From Thalassobius sp034670005 (GTDB lineage Bacteria; Pseudomonadota; Alphaproteobacteria; Rhodobacterales; Rhodobacteraceae): DNA of 64,000 nucleotides. The notes below the pieces were generated by a model. That model made no database searches. It was not told the origin of the DNA and was given only the letters and a program-made list of their open reading frames with translations. Positions 18,423-26,337 of the stretch are shown here, in pieces. Each line of letters begins with the position of its first letter. Within the stretch, counting starts at the first letter, position 1. A program made the translations under genes and the position numbers. The stretch is from positions 732,336 to 796,335 of the forward strand of contig NZ_JAXMOH010000001.1 of assembly GCF_034670005.1 (NCBI RefSeq), read 5' to 3'.

Positions 18423-19697
18423 GTGTCCGATCCAAAGAAATCCCCGGAGAATTCCGAAGATCATCAGGCAGAGACCGAAGATGCCGTAAATGTTGACGCC
18501 CCGGATGCGGAAGCTGTCGCGGATTCTCCGAATGACTTGGTGGAAAATCCTGCCTCGGAAGAAGAAAAACCTGAGGCCGCAGAAAAAGACACGTTTCTCA
18601 TTGCCGAGGATGAGAGCGCTGAATCGTCTGATGGACCGGATGTGACCGAAGCCGAAGCGTCCGGGGTTCTGGACGAACCGGTAGCAGACAACATCGTTGA
18701 AAATGCGCTTGCGGATGCTGCACCAGAACCGGTTGTCGTGCGCAAGGGCGGGTTTTGGCCCGCGCTATTGGGCGGTGTGATCGCTGCGGGGGTCGGGGCA
18801 GGCGGGGCACTCTACCTGTTCCCCGAAGGCATTTCAGGCAGCAACACCGTTACCCAGTTGCAAGCTCAAACAGAATCTAGCTTGTCAGCTCAGACCAGGC
18901 GGATCGACGATTTGGCCGCACAGGTCGATGCAATCAAGCTACCGCCCGATCTGAGCGCCGAGTTGACGAAGGTTTCGCAAAGTGTGTCGCAAAGCACCAT
19001 ACAGGTGGAGCAGCTTGCGACTCAAATCGCAGGCTATGAGGATCGCCTGAACAATCTGGAAAAGCGCCCAATCACCGAATTCGCATCGAAAGAAGCTGTC
19101 GATGCCTATGAACGCGAATTGCAGGCGTTGCAGGACGCGATGGCGACACAACGTGGCGAGATCGAGGATATGTTGGCCGCAGCCGAAGCCAAGGAAGCGT
19201 CGGCAGCACAAGACGCCCGCTCTACGATGCTGCGCGGGGCCGTGGCGCAGATTCAGGTCGCGCTGGATACCGGCGGGTCCTTTGCCGAATCTTTAACCGA
19301 ACTGGAACAAGCCGGTGTCGCGGTGCCGGACATTCTGATCCGTCTGGCCGATGGTGCGCCCAGCCTGATCGCGTTGCAGGACAGTTTCCCCGATGCCGCC
19401 CGCGCCGCGCTGAAAACATCGCGCGAAGCGGAAACCGGTGGCGGCACACTGAAGTTTCTGCGCGATCAGCTAGGGGTTCGGTCGCTTGAGCCACGTGAGG
19501 GCGACGATGCTGACGCGATCCTGTCACGTGCCGAAGCCGCGTTGAAAGCCGGTCATTTGGCAGATGCCATGGCCGAATTGGAGGCCCTGCCCGAAGATGG
19601 CCGGGTCGAACTGACCGATTGGATGGCGCAGGCCACCGCCCGTGCAGATGCGTTGGCTGCGGTCGCCGCGTTGCGCCAGCAAGTAATGAGCAAATAA
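18423..19697 (+). CDS. COG4223/mitofilin-like (Mic60 homologue) membrane protein
   Basis: A 424-residue protein with a GTG start. Residues 1-105 are highly acidic and probably disordered. A single membrane helix spans about 111-132 (FWPALLGGVIAAGVGAGGAL), then a coiled-coil stretch (about 145-270), then a helical C-terminal domain with the late motif ADAMAELEALPEDGR. This is the layout of bacterial Mic60/mitofilin, which shapes intracytoplasmic membranes in relatives. Placement between hemD and hemY is the conserved context. Confidence 0.9.
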   Translation: MSDPKKSPENSEDHQAETEDAVNVDAPDAEAVADSPNDLVENPASEEEKPEAAEKDTFLIAEDESAESSDGPDVTEAEASGVLDEPVADNIVENALADAAPEPVVVRKGGFWPALLGGVIAAGVGAGGALYLFPEGISGSNTVTQLQAQTESSLSAQTRRIDDLAAQVDAIKLPPDLSAELTKVSQSVSQSTIQVEQLATQIAGYEDRLNNLEKRPITEFASKEAVDAYERELQALQDAMATQRGEIEDMLAAAEAKEASAAQDARSTMLRGAVAQIQVALDTGGSFAESLTELEQAGVAVPDILIRLADGAPSLIALQDSFPDAARAALKTSREAETGGGTLKFLRDQLGVRSLEPREGDDADAILSRAEAALKAGHLADAMAELEALPEDGRVELTDWMAQATARADALAAVAALRQQVMSK

Positions 19698-19711
19698 GAG
19701 GATAACGATTT

Positions 19712-21220
19712 ATGCTTTGGTCTCTTATCAAGATTGTCGTTTTCGTTGTCCTGGTCGCCGCGGCTACGCTTGGCGCCGGATATCTGCTGGAAATGGATGG
19801 CGGTGTAAGGATTGCCTTTGGCGGGATAGAATTCAGTCTGACCCCGCTCAGCGCCGTGATCGCCTTCTTGGTGCTTTTGCTGTCTCTGTGGCTGCTGTTG
19901 AAGCTGGCTGCGCTGGCCGTGGCGATTCTGAAATTTCTCAACGGTGACGAAACCGCCCTATCGCGCTATTTCGACCGCAACCGGGAACGCAAAGGATATC
20001 AGGCCCTGACCGACGGCATGATGGCGTTGGCATCGGGCGAACCGCGTGTGGCAATGCATAAGGCGGCGCGCGCCGAACGCTATCTTGCTCAACCAAACCT
20101 GACCAATTTGCTGACCGCGCAGGCGGCGGAAATGGCGGGCGACAGCAAAAAGGCGCAAGAGGTCTATAAGCGGTTGCTGAAGGATGACAAAACACGGTTT
20201 GTCGGCGTTCGCGGCATCATGAAACAGAAATTGTCGCAAGGCGATACCGACACCGCGCGCAAACTGGCCGAAAAGGCCATCGCGTTGAAACCCAAGCATG
20301 AAGAAACCCAAGACACGCTTCTGCAGTTGCAGGCTCAGGCCCGCGACTGGTCGGGCGCGCGTGGCACGCTGAACCTGAAGCTGAAGAACGGCACCCTGCC
20401 GCGTGATGTTCATAAACGCCGCGATGCCGTGTTGGCCCTGTCCGAGGCGAAGACGATCCTGACCGAAGGCAACAGCATCGAGGCGATGGAAGAGGCGATT
20501 GAGGCCAACCGCCTGTCGCCCGATCTGGTGCCGGCGGCTGCTTTGGCTGCGCGCGGGCTGATTGAAAAGCAACAGCTACGCAAGGCGGCAAAAATTCTGA
20601 AGAAGGCTTGGGCTGTCCATCCGCATCCGGATCTGGCCACCGCATTCGCCGCGATCCATCCCGACGAAACCGCCGCTGAACGGCTGAAACGGTTCCGGCC
20701 ATTGCTGCATCTGGTGCCCGATCACCGCGAAGCCAAGCTGTTAGAAGCCGAGTTGCAAATTGCGGCCGAAGATTTCCCCGCCGCGCGCCGCGCGCTGGGC
20801 GATCTGGTCGAGCATGATCCGGATTCCCGGGCGCTGACCATAATGGCCGCTGTGGCGCGCGGCGAAGGGGCGTCCGACACGGTGGTCAAGGGGTGGCTGG
20901 CGCGGGCGCTGAACGCACCGCGCGGGCCACAATGGGTTTGCGATAAATGCCACAATATCCATCATGAATGGGTGCCGGTTTGCGAAAACTGCGGCGCGTT
21001 CGATACCCTTGTCTGGCAATCGCCGCCCGAGTCCGAAATTGCCTCGGCATCAAGCATGGCGATGCTGCCGCTGATCGTCGGATCGCTGGAGGACAAGAGC
21101 GGTGAAACCGAATCGGATCAGGCCGATCTGGTCGAAGATGCTGAAATTCTGGACCCGGCCGCGGACGACGACACCGTTGCAGAAGCGGCCGACCGCCCCG
21201 GGGAAGACGCCGAAAAATAG
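19712..21220 (+). CDS. hemY: HemY-type TPR membrane protein
   Basis: A 502-residue HemY_N/TPR protein (not the oxidase also called HemY). Two membrane helices lie at about residues 3-25 and 43-73, followed by TPR-like repeats. Near residues 409-435 a zinc-ribbon-like stretch (CDKCHNIHHEWVPVCENCG) contains two CxxC pairs. An acidic tail follows. It starts 14 bases after the mitofilin gene, so they form an operon with hemD. The exact role in heme or membrane homeostasis is not settled. Confidence 0.92.
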   Translation: MLWSLIKIVVFVVLVAAATLGAGYLLEMDGGVRIAFGGIEFSLTPLSAVIAFLVLLLSLWLLLKLAALAVAILKFLNGDETALSRYFDRNRERKGYQALTDGMMALASGEPRVAMHKAARAERYLAQPNLTNLLTAQAAEMAGDSKKAQEVYKRLLKDDKTRFVGVRGIMKQKLSQGDTDTARKLAEKAIALKPKHEETQDTLLQLQAQARDWSGARGTLNLKLKNGTLPRDVHKRRDAVLALSEAKTILTEGNSIEAMEEAIEANRLSPDLVPAAALAARGLIEKQQLRKAAKILKKAWAVHPHPDLATAFAAIHPDETAAERLKRFRPLLHLVPDHREAKLLEAELQIAAEDFPAARRALGDLVEHDPDSRALTIMAAVARGEGASDTVVKGWLARALNAPRGPQWVCDKCHNIHHEWVPVCENCGAFDTLVWQSPPESEIASASSMAMLPLIVGSLEDKSGETESDQADLVEDAEILDPAADDDTVAEAADRPGEDAEK

Positions 21221-21264
21221 GTCTTTTCCAAGATCGGGCGGGGTGCTATAGCCCCGCCTACCAG

Positions 21265-21340
21265 GCCGCTGTAGCTCAGCTGGTAGAGCACGTCATTCGT
21301 AATGATGGGGTCGGGGGTTCGAGTCCCTTCAGCGGCACCA
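21265..21340 (+). tRNA. tRNA-Thr(CGT)
   Basis: A 76-base cloverleaf with acceptor strands GCCGCTG and CAGCGGC, D-arm GCTC..GAGC, anticodon stem CGTCA/TGATG with loop TTCGTAA (anticodon CGT), T-loop GGTTCGAGTCC, and an encoded CCA end. The last 16 bases form the left attachment repeat of the adjoining integrative element, which leaves the tRNA intact. Confidence 0.97.
21325..21340 (+). repeat. attL, 3' end of tRNA-Thr
   Basis: CCCTTCAGCGGCACCA; identical to 25930-25945. The flanking bases differ on both sides. Confidence 0.9.
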
Positions 21341-21437
21341 TAAAATCTTCATAAGATAATGAAACTTAACGAGAAAATTGGTTTGTTCTTGTTAATGTCC
21401 ACCCTTTTGCCCACCCTAATAGCGTTGATGGAAGTGC

Positions 21438-22049
21438 TCAGACGGGTAAGTTTCCAAATCTTTGACCGAAGTATTCAATGAAACCCGAGTTGCTGCATCC
21501 CTCAAAATTGTCGAGTTCGGCCACCAACCGATTGAACGTCCGCCAGTGCATTCCCTTCGGCTTCGCCCCGAAGTCATCTCCATGCTCCCAGCCAAGCTTA
21601 CACCTAATGGTGTCAGCTCGCCGTTGCATACGTTGAAAGCCGTGCTCTCGCTGAGAAGGATAGGCCAAATTGTGGCAATGACGGCAGGCGAAAATCTCGC
21701 CACCGTACAGAAGCGCCACACGCCGTCTGCAACCGCGCGCTGGGCAAAGAAACCAAACACGTTCTCCGCCCAGGTTGCAGGGTGTTCTATCCAGCCAAAC
21801 CCGATAATTCCAATCCTGCCAATCCGCGCCATGGTCGCGCGACCGGTAGATGAGCCTCACGGCTTCACACTCCACGGCAACACGGATAGAGCCGACTACA
21901 TCGCCTTCTCGTGACCACTGCCAGCCGAAGGCTGCGTTCGCTTTCAGAAGCCCGTCCCGCGCCCAGCGCCGCACGTCGAGCCTACGATAATCAGTAGTGG
22001 TACTCTTGGCATCCCAGTGCCAGTGACGCCCGCTGCCTATGCCGCCCAT
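21438..22049 (-). CDS. Island protein with zinc-ribbon-like motif, function unknown
   Basis: A 203-residue protein beginning MGGIGSGRHWHWDAKSTTTD, a start I associate with a family found in proteobacterial islands. Cysteine pairs appear as FLCPARGCRRRV and FACRHCHNLAYPSQ, suggesting a zinc ribbon, followed by basic residues. It may bind nucleic acid, but no function is known to me. It is divergent from the Rap1a/Tai-like gene and nearest to attL. Confidence 0.8.
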   Translation of the reverse strand: MGGIGSGRHWHWDAKSTTTDYRRLDVRRWARDGLLKANAAFGWQWSREGDVVGSIRVAVECEAVRLIYRSRDHGADWQDWNYRVWLDRTPCNLGGERVWFLCPARGCRRRVALLYGGEIFACRHCHNLAYPSQREHGFQRMQRRADTIRCKLGWEHGDDFGAKPKGMHWRTFNRLVAELDNFEGCSNSGFIEYFGQRFGNLPV

Positions 22050-22136
22050 ATCTGCCTCCGGATTTTACCGAAATCATTTGTAATTCTTAGGCCTTCGGGC
22101 AAGCTTACCTTGGGCTTAGGGCAAAAGGAACGAGCT

Positions 22137-22538
22137 ATGCTTTTTTACCGACTGATTGCATCGCTTTTTTTATTGCTCCTTTGCGCGCCCCTTCGCGCGG
22201 AGCCGTTTACGGGCAATACCATCCTCCAAGCTTGTGAATCGGAGAATCCCGTTGGGGTCGAAAGCGGATTCTGCATAGGTTTCATTCTGGGATCTGTTGA
22301 ATCCATGAAGTGGGGGGCGTTGGTCGGGGTGGTTGCATCTTCATCGAATAAGTTGGAGCCAGACAAATTTGATATATTGTCCAGTGTCGCGCTTGGTTTC
22401 TGCATCCCGTCTGCTGTTGAGAATGGCCAAGTCGTCGATATCGTCGTTCGGTATCTGACGGCCAATCCAGAAATTCGCCACGAGAGCGCGCGAACTCTCG
22501 TGCAGTCTGCGTTGCAAAACAGTTTTCCGTGCGAGTAG
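22137..22538 (+). CDS. Rap1a/Tai family protein, secreted
   Basis: A 133-residue protein with a signal peptide (cleavage near LRAEP, residue 22) and four cysteines in the mature part. The pattern FCIGFILG, FCIPSAVENGQVVDIVVRYL, RHESARTLVQSAL and a final FPCE matches the Rap1a/Tai domain, whose characterised members neutralise type VI amidase effectors in the periplasm. No effector gene is adjacent. It is the only plus-strand gene in the element. An AAAGGAA ribosome site supports the start at 22137. Confidence 0.82.
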   Translation: MLFYRLIASLFLLLLCAPLRAEPFTGNTILQACESENPVGVESGFCIGFILGSVESMKWGALVGVVASSSNKLEPDKFDILSSVALGFCIPSAVENGQVVDIVVRYLTANPEIRHESARTLVQSALQNSFPCE

Positions 22539-22619
22539 TCAATCACATGGATGGGCACGCAGCCCATGGCAATATCTATATGTGTCCTTTTATTTGTGCC
22601 TCGGAAACATTGATAAAAT

Positions 22620-23114
22620 TCATCCTCGCGTCACAATTTTGAGGACAGGTTTGCCGCTATCGTGCCCGATTTCGCTTTCAGTGTCACAATCTTTGTGACG
22701 GGCCTGCACCGTTTTTGTGCGGGGCTTTTTCATTTCCTTCCAGCGCATGAAGCCACGCTCGGCAGGCTTGCCATCAGCAGTAGGAATCTCTTGCAGCGCC
22801 CACAGTGCAGCTTGCCCAATTCCAGAGGGGCCAAGATGCGGGCCTTGCGTCATCGAAATGAAGCCGCGAGCCTCCAATTCCGCGAACCATCCACCTACCG
22901 TGTTGCGGTGTACATTCAACGCCTTTGCGGCGTCCCGGTGACTGAGAACAATTCGGCCATTGTTCCGCCCGTTGAAGCGCCGCTTGAGTTCGATGTAGAG
23001 CGCCCTTGGGCCGGGTCTCAGTGTTGCCCAGGCTTCCGTCGCTTGCAGGTATTCGGGAAGCTGGACGTGACGCCCAGCCCCCTTTTTGTTGCGCTTGTAT
23101 GATTTACTCGCCAT
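22620..23114 (-). CDS. Helix-turn-helix protein of the integrative element
   Basis: A 164-residue basic protein. The central helix-turn-helix is seen as RDAAKALNVHRNTVGGWFAELEARGFI, preceded by LRPGPRALYIELKRRFNGRNNG, a layout like replication or plasmid-control winged-helix proteins. The ATG at 23114 shares its A with the stop of the small gene upstream (TGATG), so it is translationally coupled; a TTG one codon earlier is an alternative. Confidence 0.75.
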   Translation of the reverse strand: MASKSYKRNKKGAGRHVQLPEYLQATEAWATLRPGPRALYIELKRRFNGRNNGRIVLSHRDAAKALNVHRNTVGGWFAELEARGFISMTQGPHLGPSGIGQAALWALQEIPTADGKPAERGFMRWKEMKKPRTKTVQARHKDCDTESEIGHDSGKPVLKIVTRG

Positions 23115-23245
23115 CAATCCGGCCTGTGAAAGTGAAGGTCAAAGATGATCCGTGCAATATGCCCATCCAGCCCGAATTGGTGGCGCAGTCGCTTTTCCAC
23201 CTGGTCGCGCGGGGTGGGGCGGGATGGGGGTTGCTTGCAAGTCAT
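23114..23245 (-). CDS. 43-residue protein coupled to both neighbours
   Basis: A short gene encoding MTCKQPPSRPTPRDQVEKRL and ending FDLHFHRPD. Its start overlaps the stop of the winged-helix gene (ATGA) and its stop overlaps the next start (TGATG). These exact overlaps on both sides argue that it is translated. It is basic and rich in Arg and His; I recognise no domain. Confidence 0.6.
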   Translation of the reverse strand: MTCKQPPSRPTPRDQVEKRLRHQFGLDGHIARIIFDLHFHRPD

Positions 23246-23547
23246 GCTGTACGCGCCTCCAACCGCTTCACGGTGGCCTTGAGTACGTAACGGGCATGAG
23301 TACCCGCGAACGGGCCGTCATGCGACTCTGTGACGGTTTCTATGGGCACCCCCAGCTTACGCAGGTTGTGAACGTAGCCGCTCCAACGCGGGCCGGGGGT
23401 GTCGATAGGTGTGCAACCCTTGGAGCCGGACTTGACAAGCGCCTCCAGCGCCCAGCGGTCACGGCCTGAAACCGCCACCGCATCTGTAAGCCCGTTGGGG
23501 TGAGTGATGGAAAAAAGGGCAGCGCCCCAGTCGGATTTTCTTGCCAT
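23242..23547 (-). CDS. Winged-helix (HTH_39-like) protein
   Basis: A 101-residue protein starting MARKSDWGAALFSITHPNGL. The segment ALEALVKSGSKGCTPIDTPG followed by RWSGYVHNLRKLGVPIETV matches small winged-helix proteins of phages and islands. The frame upstream of 23547 is open but unlike the family. It begins the coupled three-gene set with the 43-residue protein and the HTH protein. Confidence 0.8.
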   Translation of the reverse strand: MARKSDWGAALFSITHPNGLTDAVAVSGRDRWALEALVKSGSKGCTPIDTPGPRWSGYVHNLRKLGVPIETVTESHDGPFAGTHARYVLKATVKRLEARTA

Positions 23548-23659
23548 GTTTGGCCCTTTCGATTGAAAAGGCGCGGCGTTAGGCGTATGAAAGAGGGGTA
23601 TCCACCAAGATATATTCCCGCCCATACGCCCAGCGCGCCCGCGCCAGGTGGGGCGGGTC

Positions 23660-23830
23660 TTATCCCGCATTTTCCGCCAGAGCGGCGTCGATATCGGCCT
23701 CCACCCAATACAGGCGGGAACCGAGTTTCACGGGCTTGGGCAAACGGCCCAATTCCACGTCACGATAAATGGTGGTGCGACCACGGCCACCGAGTTTTTC
23801 TTGCAGGTCGCGGAAAGTGAGATAACGCAT
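23660..23830 (-). CDS. AlpA-family regulator/excisionase-like protein
   Basis: A 56-residue MerR-like helix-turn-helix protein: MRYLTFRDLQEKLGGRGRTT, then RDVELGRLPKPVKLGSRLYW and VEADIDAALAE. AlpA-type proteins regulate the integrase or act in excision of P4-like elements. The family N-terminus fixes the start at 23830. Confidence 0.9.
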   Translation of the reverse strand: MRYLTFRDLQEKLGGRGRTTIYRDVELGRLPKPVKLGSRLYWVEADIDAALAENAG

Positions 23831-23865
23831 TTTGAGACACCTTATTGTTTGGTGCCCCCAGAATA

Positions 23866-24588
23866 TCAACGGTGCTTCGCGGCTGTCGAAAGGTGCATTC
23901 TCGCGAATTGACCCCACGGGTTCAAAATCCGTAGTTTCCTCCTTTTTGAAAGCCCCAAGGCTATCATCGTTTCTTCGTTCAAGAAATCGTCAAGAGCGTC
24001 CGCCCATAGCGTGAATTGAGAGTTCTTGTGTGGTCTAGTCCAATCACGGATAGCATTGTACGAGTAGTGAATTCCGAAGGATTCCAACGCATTTTTCGCA
24101 TATTCTACCGCGCTATCGGACGGGCTGGCATCGCTACGCGTTTTCTTGATTGAATAAGCATCGCATAGGTAAGAAATCATTCGCGTTGTGACCCATTGAA
24201 TGGCAAAATTTCGCCCGGGTATTGCTCCGCTTTCAGAAAAACCCACTTTTTTTCCCAGTATCAATTGTGAGCAAATCGCCCGCAAAGGTTCTGGAACAGG
24301 TTCGCCGTTCCACACGTTTGCATGACAAATCTCCCTGACAATTTCAAAAATAACTTTGTTGCCATGGGACATTACCGCCAACTGGTCGGCAGTTGCTTCC
24401 TCCACGCGATAGAAAACTCGATTATGAGCCAGCACGATTGCCTCTATGCCCGGATGCAACGACATAAGTACTCGCTTATAGTCGACTTCGCGCAAATCTG
24501 CGACCTCATCACATCCAAACTGCTTAGCAGCTTCTTCCAATATTTCTTTTGCAAGTTCGAAAGGTGGAATGTCAGGCTTTTCTACCAT
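23866..24588 (-). CDS. Unrecognised 240-residue island protein
   Basis: A soluble protein starting MVEKPDIPPFELAKEILEEA directly after the integrase stop (no gap), so probably co-transcribed with it. It is largely helical, with no signal peptide, membrane segment or motif I recognise. Its base composition looks more AT-rich than the core genes around the element, consistent with recent acquisition. As the only sizeable gene not explained by mobility or regulation on this strand, it is a candidate cargo gene. Confidence 0.75.
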   Translation of the reverse strand: MVEKPDIPPFELAKEILEEAAKQFGCDEVADLREVDYKRVLMSLHPGIEAIVLAHNRVFYRVEEATADQLAVMSHGNKVIFEIVREICHANVWNGEPVPEPLRAICSQLILGKKVGFSESGAIPGRNFAIQWVTTRMISYLCDAYSIKKTRSDASPSDSAVEYAKNALESFGIHYSYNAIRDWTRPHKNSQFTLWADALDDFLNEETMIALGLSKRRKLRILNPWGQFARMHLSTAAKHR

Positions 24589-25785
24589 CTAGGCCGTCCC
24601 ATGGAATTGGGCGACTTGACTATTTTTAAAGCAGAGAAGCCCTGCCCACCGCTCCATCAATGCCCGCCGTTGCTCTAAAAAATCCGTCCGCCGATAAGCC
24701 CGCTCCACCTTGCCGCCTACCGTATGACCCAGCGCCGTTTCGGCCGCGTCATGCGGGGTGTTCGTTGCCTCGGCGACCCAATCGCGGAAACTGGAGCGGA
24801 AGCCATGGGGACGCTCTGCCATACCGCGCCGCTCCATAAATTTGCCCATGGTCATGTCGGAAATCACGCCTTTGCGGATGCCGGGAAACAGGAAGCCGTC
24901 GCGGGCGAACGGCGTGGCCTCAGAAATGGCCTTTTGCGCCTCTTGCGAGAGGGGCACCCGGAAATCCTCGGTCGCGTCCCTGCGGCCTTTCATGGCCTCT
25001 GCGGGGATGGTCCAGATATCACCGTCGATCTGGTCAAGGTGCAGATGGCGCAAAGGTGCGCTGCGCACCGCCGTCAGGATGAGCAGGCGCAACGCCAGTT
25101 CTGTGACCGATCCACCGTCGAGCGACTGGTAGAAGGCGGGCACGTCCTGCCAGTACAGGCTGGGAATGTGCTTAGCCTTGTGTCGTTGCCTGCCCAAAAG
25201 TGCCTTTGCCTTGTCGGTGGCTTGCAAGTCCACGTCCAAGCCCAGCGCTGCCGCGTGGCGCATACAGATGGACAGGCGGTTAAGCGCCTTGCGGGCCGTG
25301 TCGGCCTTGTCGTGCCAGATAGGCGCAAGCGTGTCGCGGATATCGCGCTGGTCGATCTGCGAAACCGGCATTTTTCCCAGCTTCGGCAGGACGTGAATTT
25401 CCAAGGGGCTGAACCAGCGCCCTGCCTTGCCGTCGCCCTTCAGTTCCGCTTTGCGGCTTTCGAAGGCGTCGAGAGCGATATCGCGCAGAATGTACAGGTT
25501 GTATTCGGCCTCGCGTTTCAGGCGCTCGCGTTCCTTGATGGGGTTTTTGCCGTCCCGCACGACCGCGCGCCATTTCTCGGCCTCCTGTCGAGCTTCCTTC
25601 AGCGAGACGCCCGGATAGCCGCCAAGGCCCATTTCATGGCGACGCCCAAAACTAGTGTAGCGCAGGAACCATTGCGACCCACCATAGGCACGGACATGAA
25701 GCCACAGTCCGCCACCATCCGAATACTTGCCTGGTGGCTTGGCCTTTAGCTCTGCGTTGGTCAGCTTGTTTTTAGGGTGTGCCAT
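24589..25785 (-). CDS. Tyrosine-type integrase (P4 family)
   Basis: A 398-residue site-specific recombinase. The N-terminal DUF4102-like arm-binding region is MAHPKNKLTNAELKAKPPGK followed by DGGGLWLHVRAYGG. Catalytic residues: Arg in LTAVRSAPLRHLHL, the HxxR pair in PHGFRSSFRDW, His in LGHTVGG and the Tyr nucleophile in VERAYRRTD. The start at 25785 matches the family; the frame extends 27 codons upstream without similarity. It lies beside attR, as expected for tRNA-targeting integrases. Confidence 0.95.
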   Translation of the reverse strand: MAHPKNKLTNAELKAKPPGKYSDGGGLWLHVRAYGGSQWFLRYTSFGRRHEMGLGGYPGVSLKEARQEAEKWRAVVRDGKNPIKERERLKREAEYNLYILRDIALDAFESRKAELKGDGKAGRWFSPLEIHVLPKLGKMPVSQIDQRDIRDTLAPIWHDKADTARKALNRLSICMRHAAALGLDVDLQATDKAKALLGRQRHKAKHIPSLYWQDVPAFYQSLDGGSVTELALRLLILTAVRSAPLRHLHLDQIDGDIWTIPAEAMKGRRDATEDFRVPLSQEAQKAISEATPFARDGFLFPGIRKGVISDMTMGKFMERRGMAERPHGFRSSFRDWVAEATNTPHDAAETALGHTVGGKVERAYRRTDFLEQRRALMERWAGLLCFKNSQVAQFHGTA

Positions 25786-25929
25786 TTTTCGTCCACCTAT
25801 TCGTCCACCCACTATATATGGAATACAGTAGGACGTAATGGAACAGTTCGGAACGGGGAAATCCAATAATTGATGGCTATAGCTCGCGAGCCGGTATGTG
25901 GTGGATTATCAAGATATAGGTTTTTGATG

Positions 25930-25945
25930 CCCTTCAGCGGCACCA
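25930..25945 (+). repeat. attR, copy of the tRNA-Thr 3' end
   Basis: CCCTTCAGCGGCACCA, identical to 21325-21340, 144 bases upstream of the integrase start. It marks the right boundary of the element. Confidence 0.9.
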
Positions 25946-26337
25946 CTTTCCTATCCAAACATGGTCAAAGATATACAAAGAACCCTAATATTTATGGGTT
26001 TTAGCGGCAGATTCTTGTCGGTTTGGGACCAAACTAATCTGAGTGTAATCCCTCGGATGCCGCCAAAGGATAGGCAGATTCGAAACCTGATACAGGTTGC
26101 ATGACAGGGTGATTTGGTGCCGGCGCAGGCCGCTATGACGGGCAGGTATCGGGCATGACCGCGACCCGACGGCGATTTGCCTGCAATCTGTGATCGCAGC
26201 GACCGATCTGCGATGGATACTAGAGGACAGACCGGGGTCTCCTGCCCCTAATACGGCGTTTTCGGAATTGGTATTTGTCTTGCGCCGATGTCCCGCATAA
26301 CGAAACACTGTGATCACGAAACGCAAAGAGATTCCCG
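25946..26337. other. 392-base intergenic stretch right of the island
   Basis: This is chromosomal sequence between attR and the oxidoreductase gene, and presumably lay just after the tRNA before insertion. I see no supportable gene or structured RNA; a purine-rich AAAGAGA stretch just before 26338 may be the ribosome site. Confidence 0.5.

Larger units (their letters stand above)
21325..25945. mobile_element. 4.6-kb integrative element at tRNA-Thr(CGT)
   Basis: The element is bounded by 16-base direct repeats of the tRNA 3' end and carries a P4-type tyrosine integrase transcribed away from the right repeat. Genes inside: a zinc-ribbon-like protein, a Rap1a/Tai-like secreted protein, an HTH protein, a 43-residue protein, a winged-helix protein, AlpA, an unrecognised 240-residue protein and the integrase. 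There are no structural phage genes and no conjugation genes, so it looks like a small satellite-type or mobilisable island. Confidence 0.9.

Noticed and set aside
24724..25749. 341-codon frame antisense to the integrase
   Set aside because: The integrase has all catalytic residues in the other strand; this frame has none.
21325..25945. Prophage
   Set aside because: There are no capsid, terminase, portal, tail or lysis genes between the attachment repeats.
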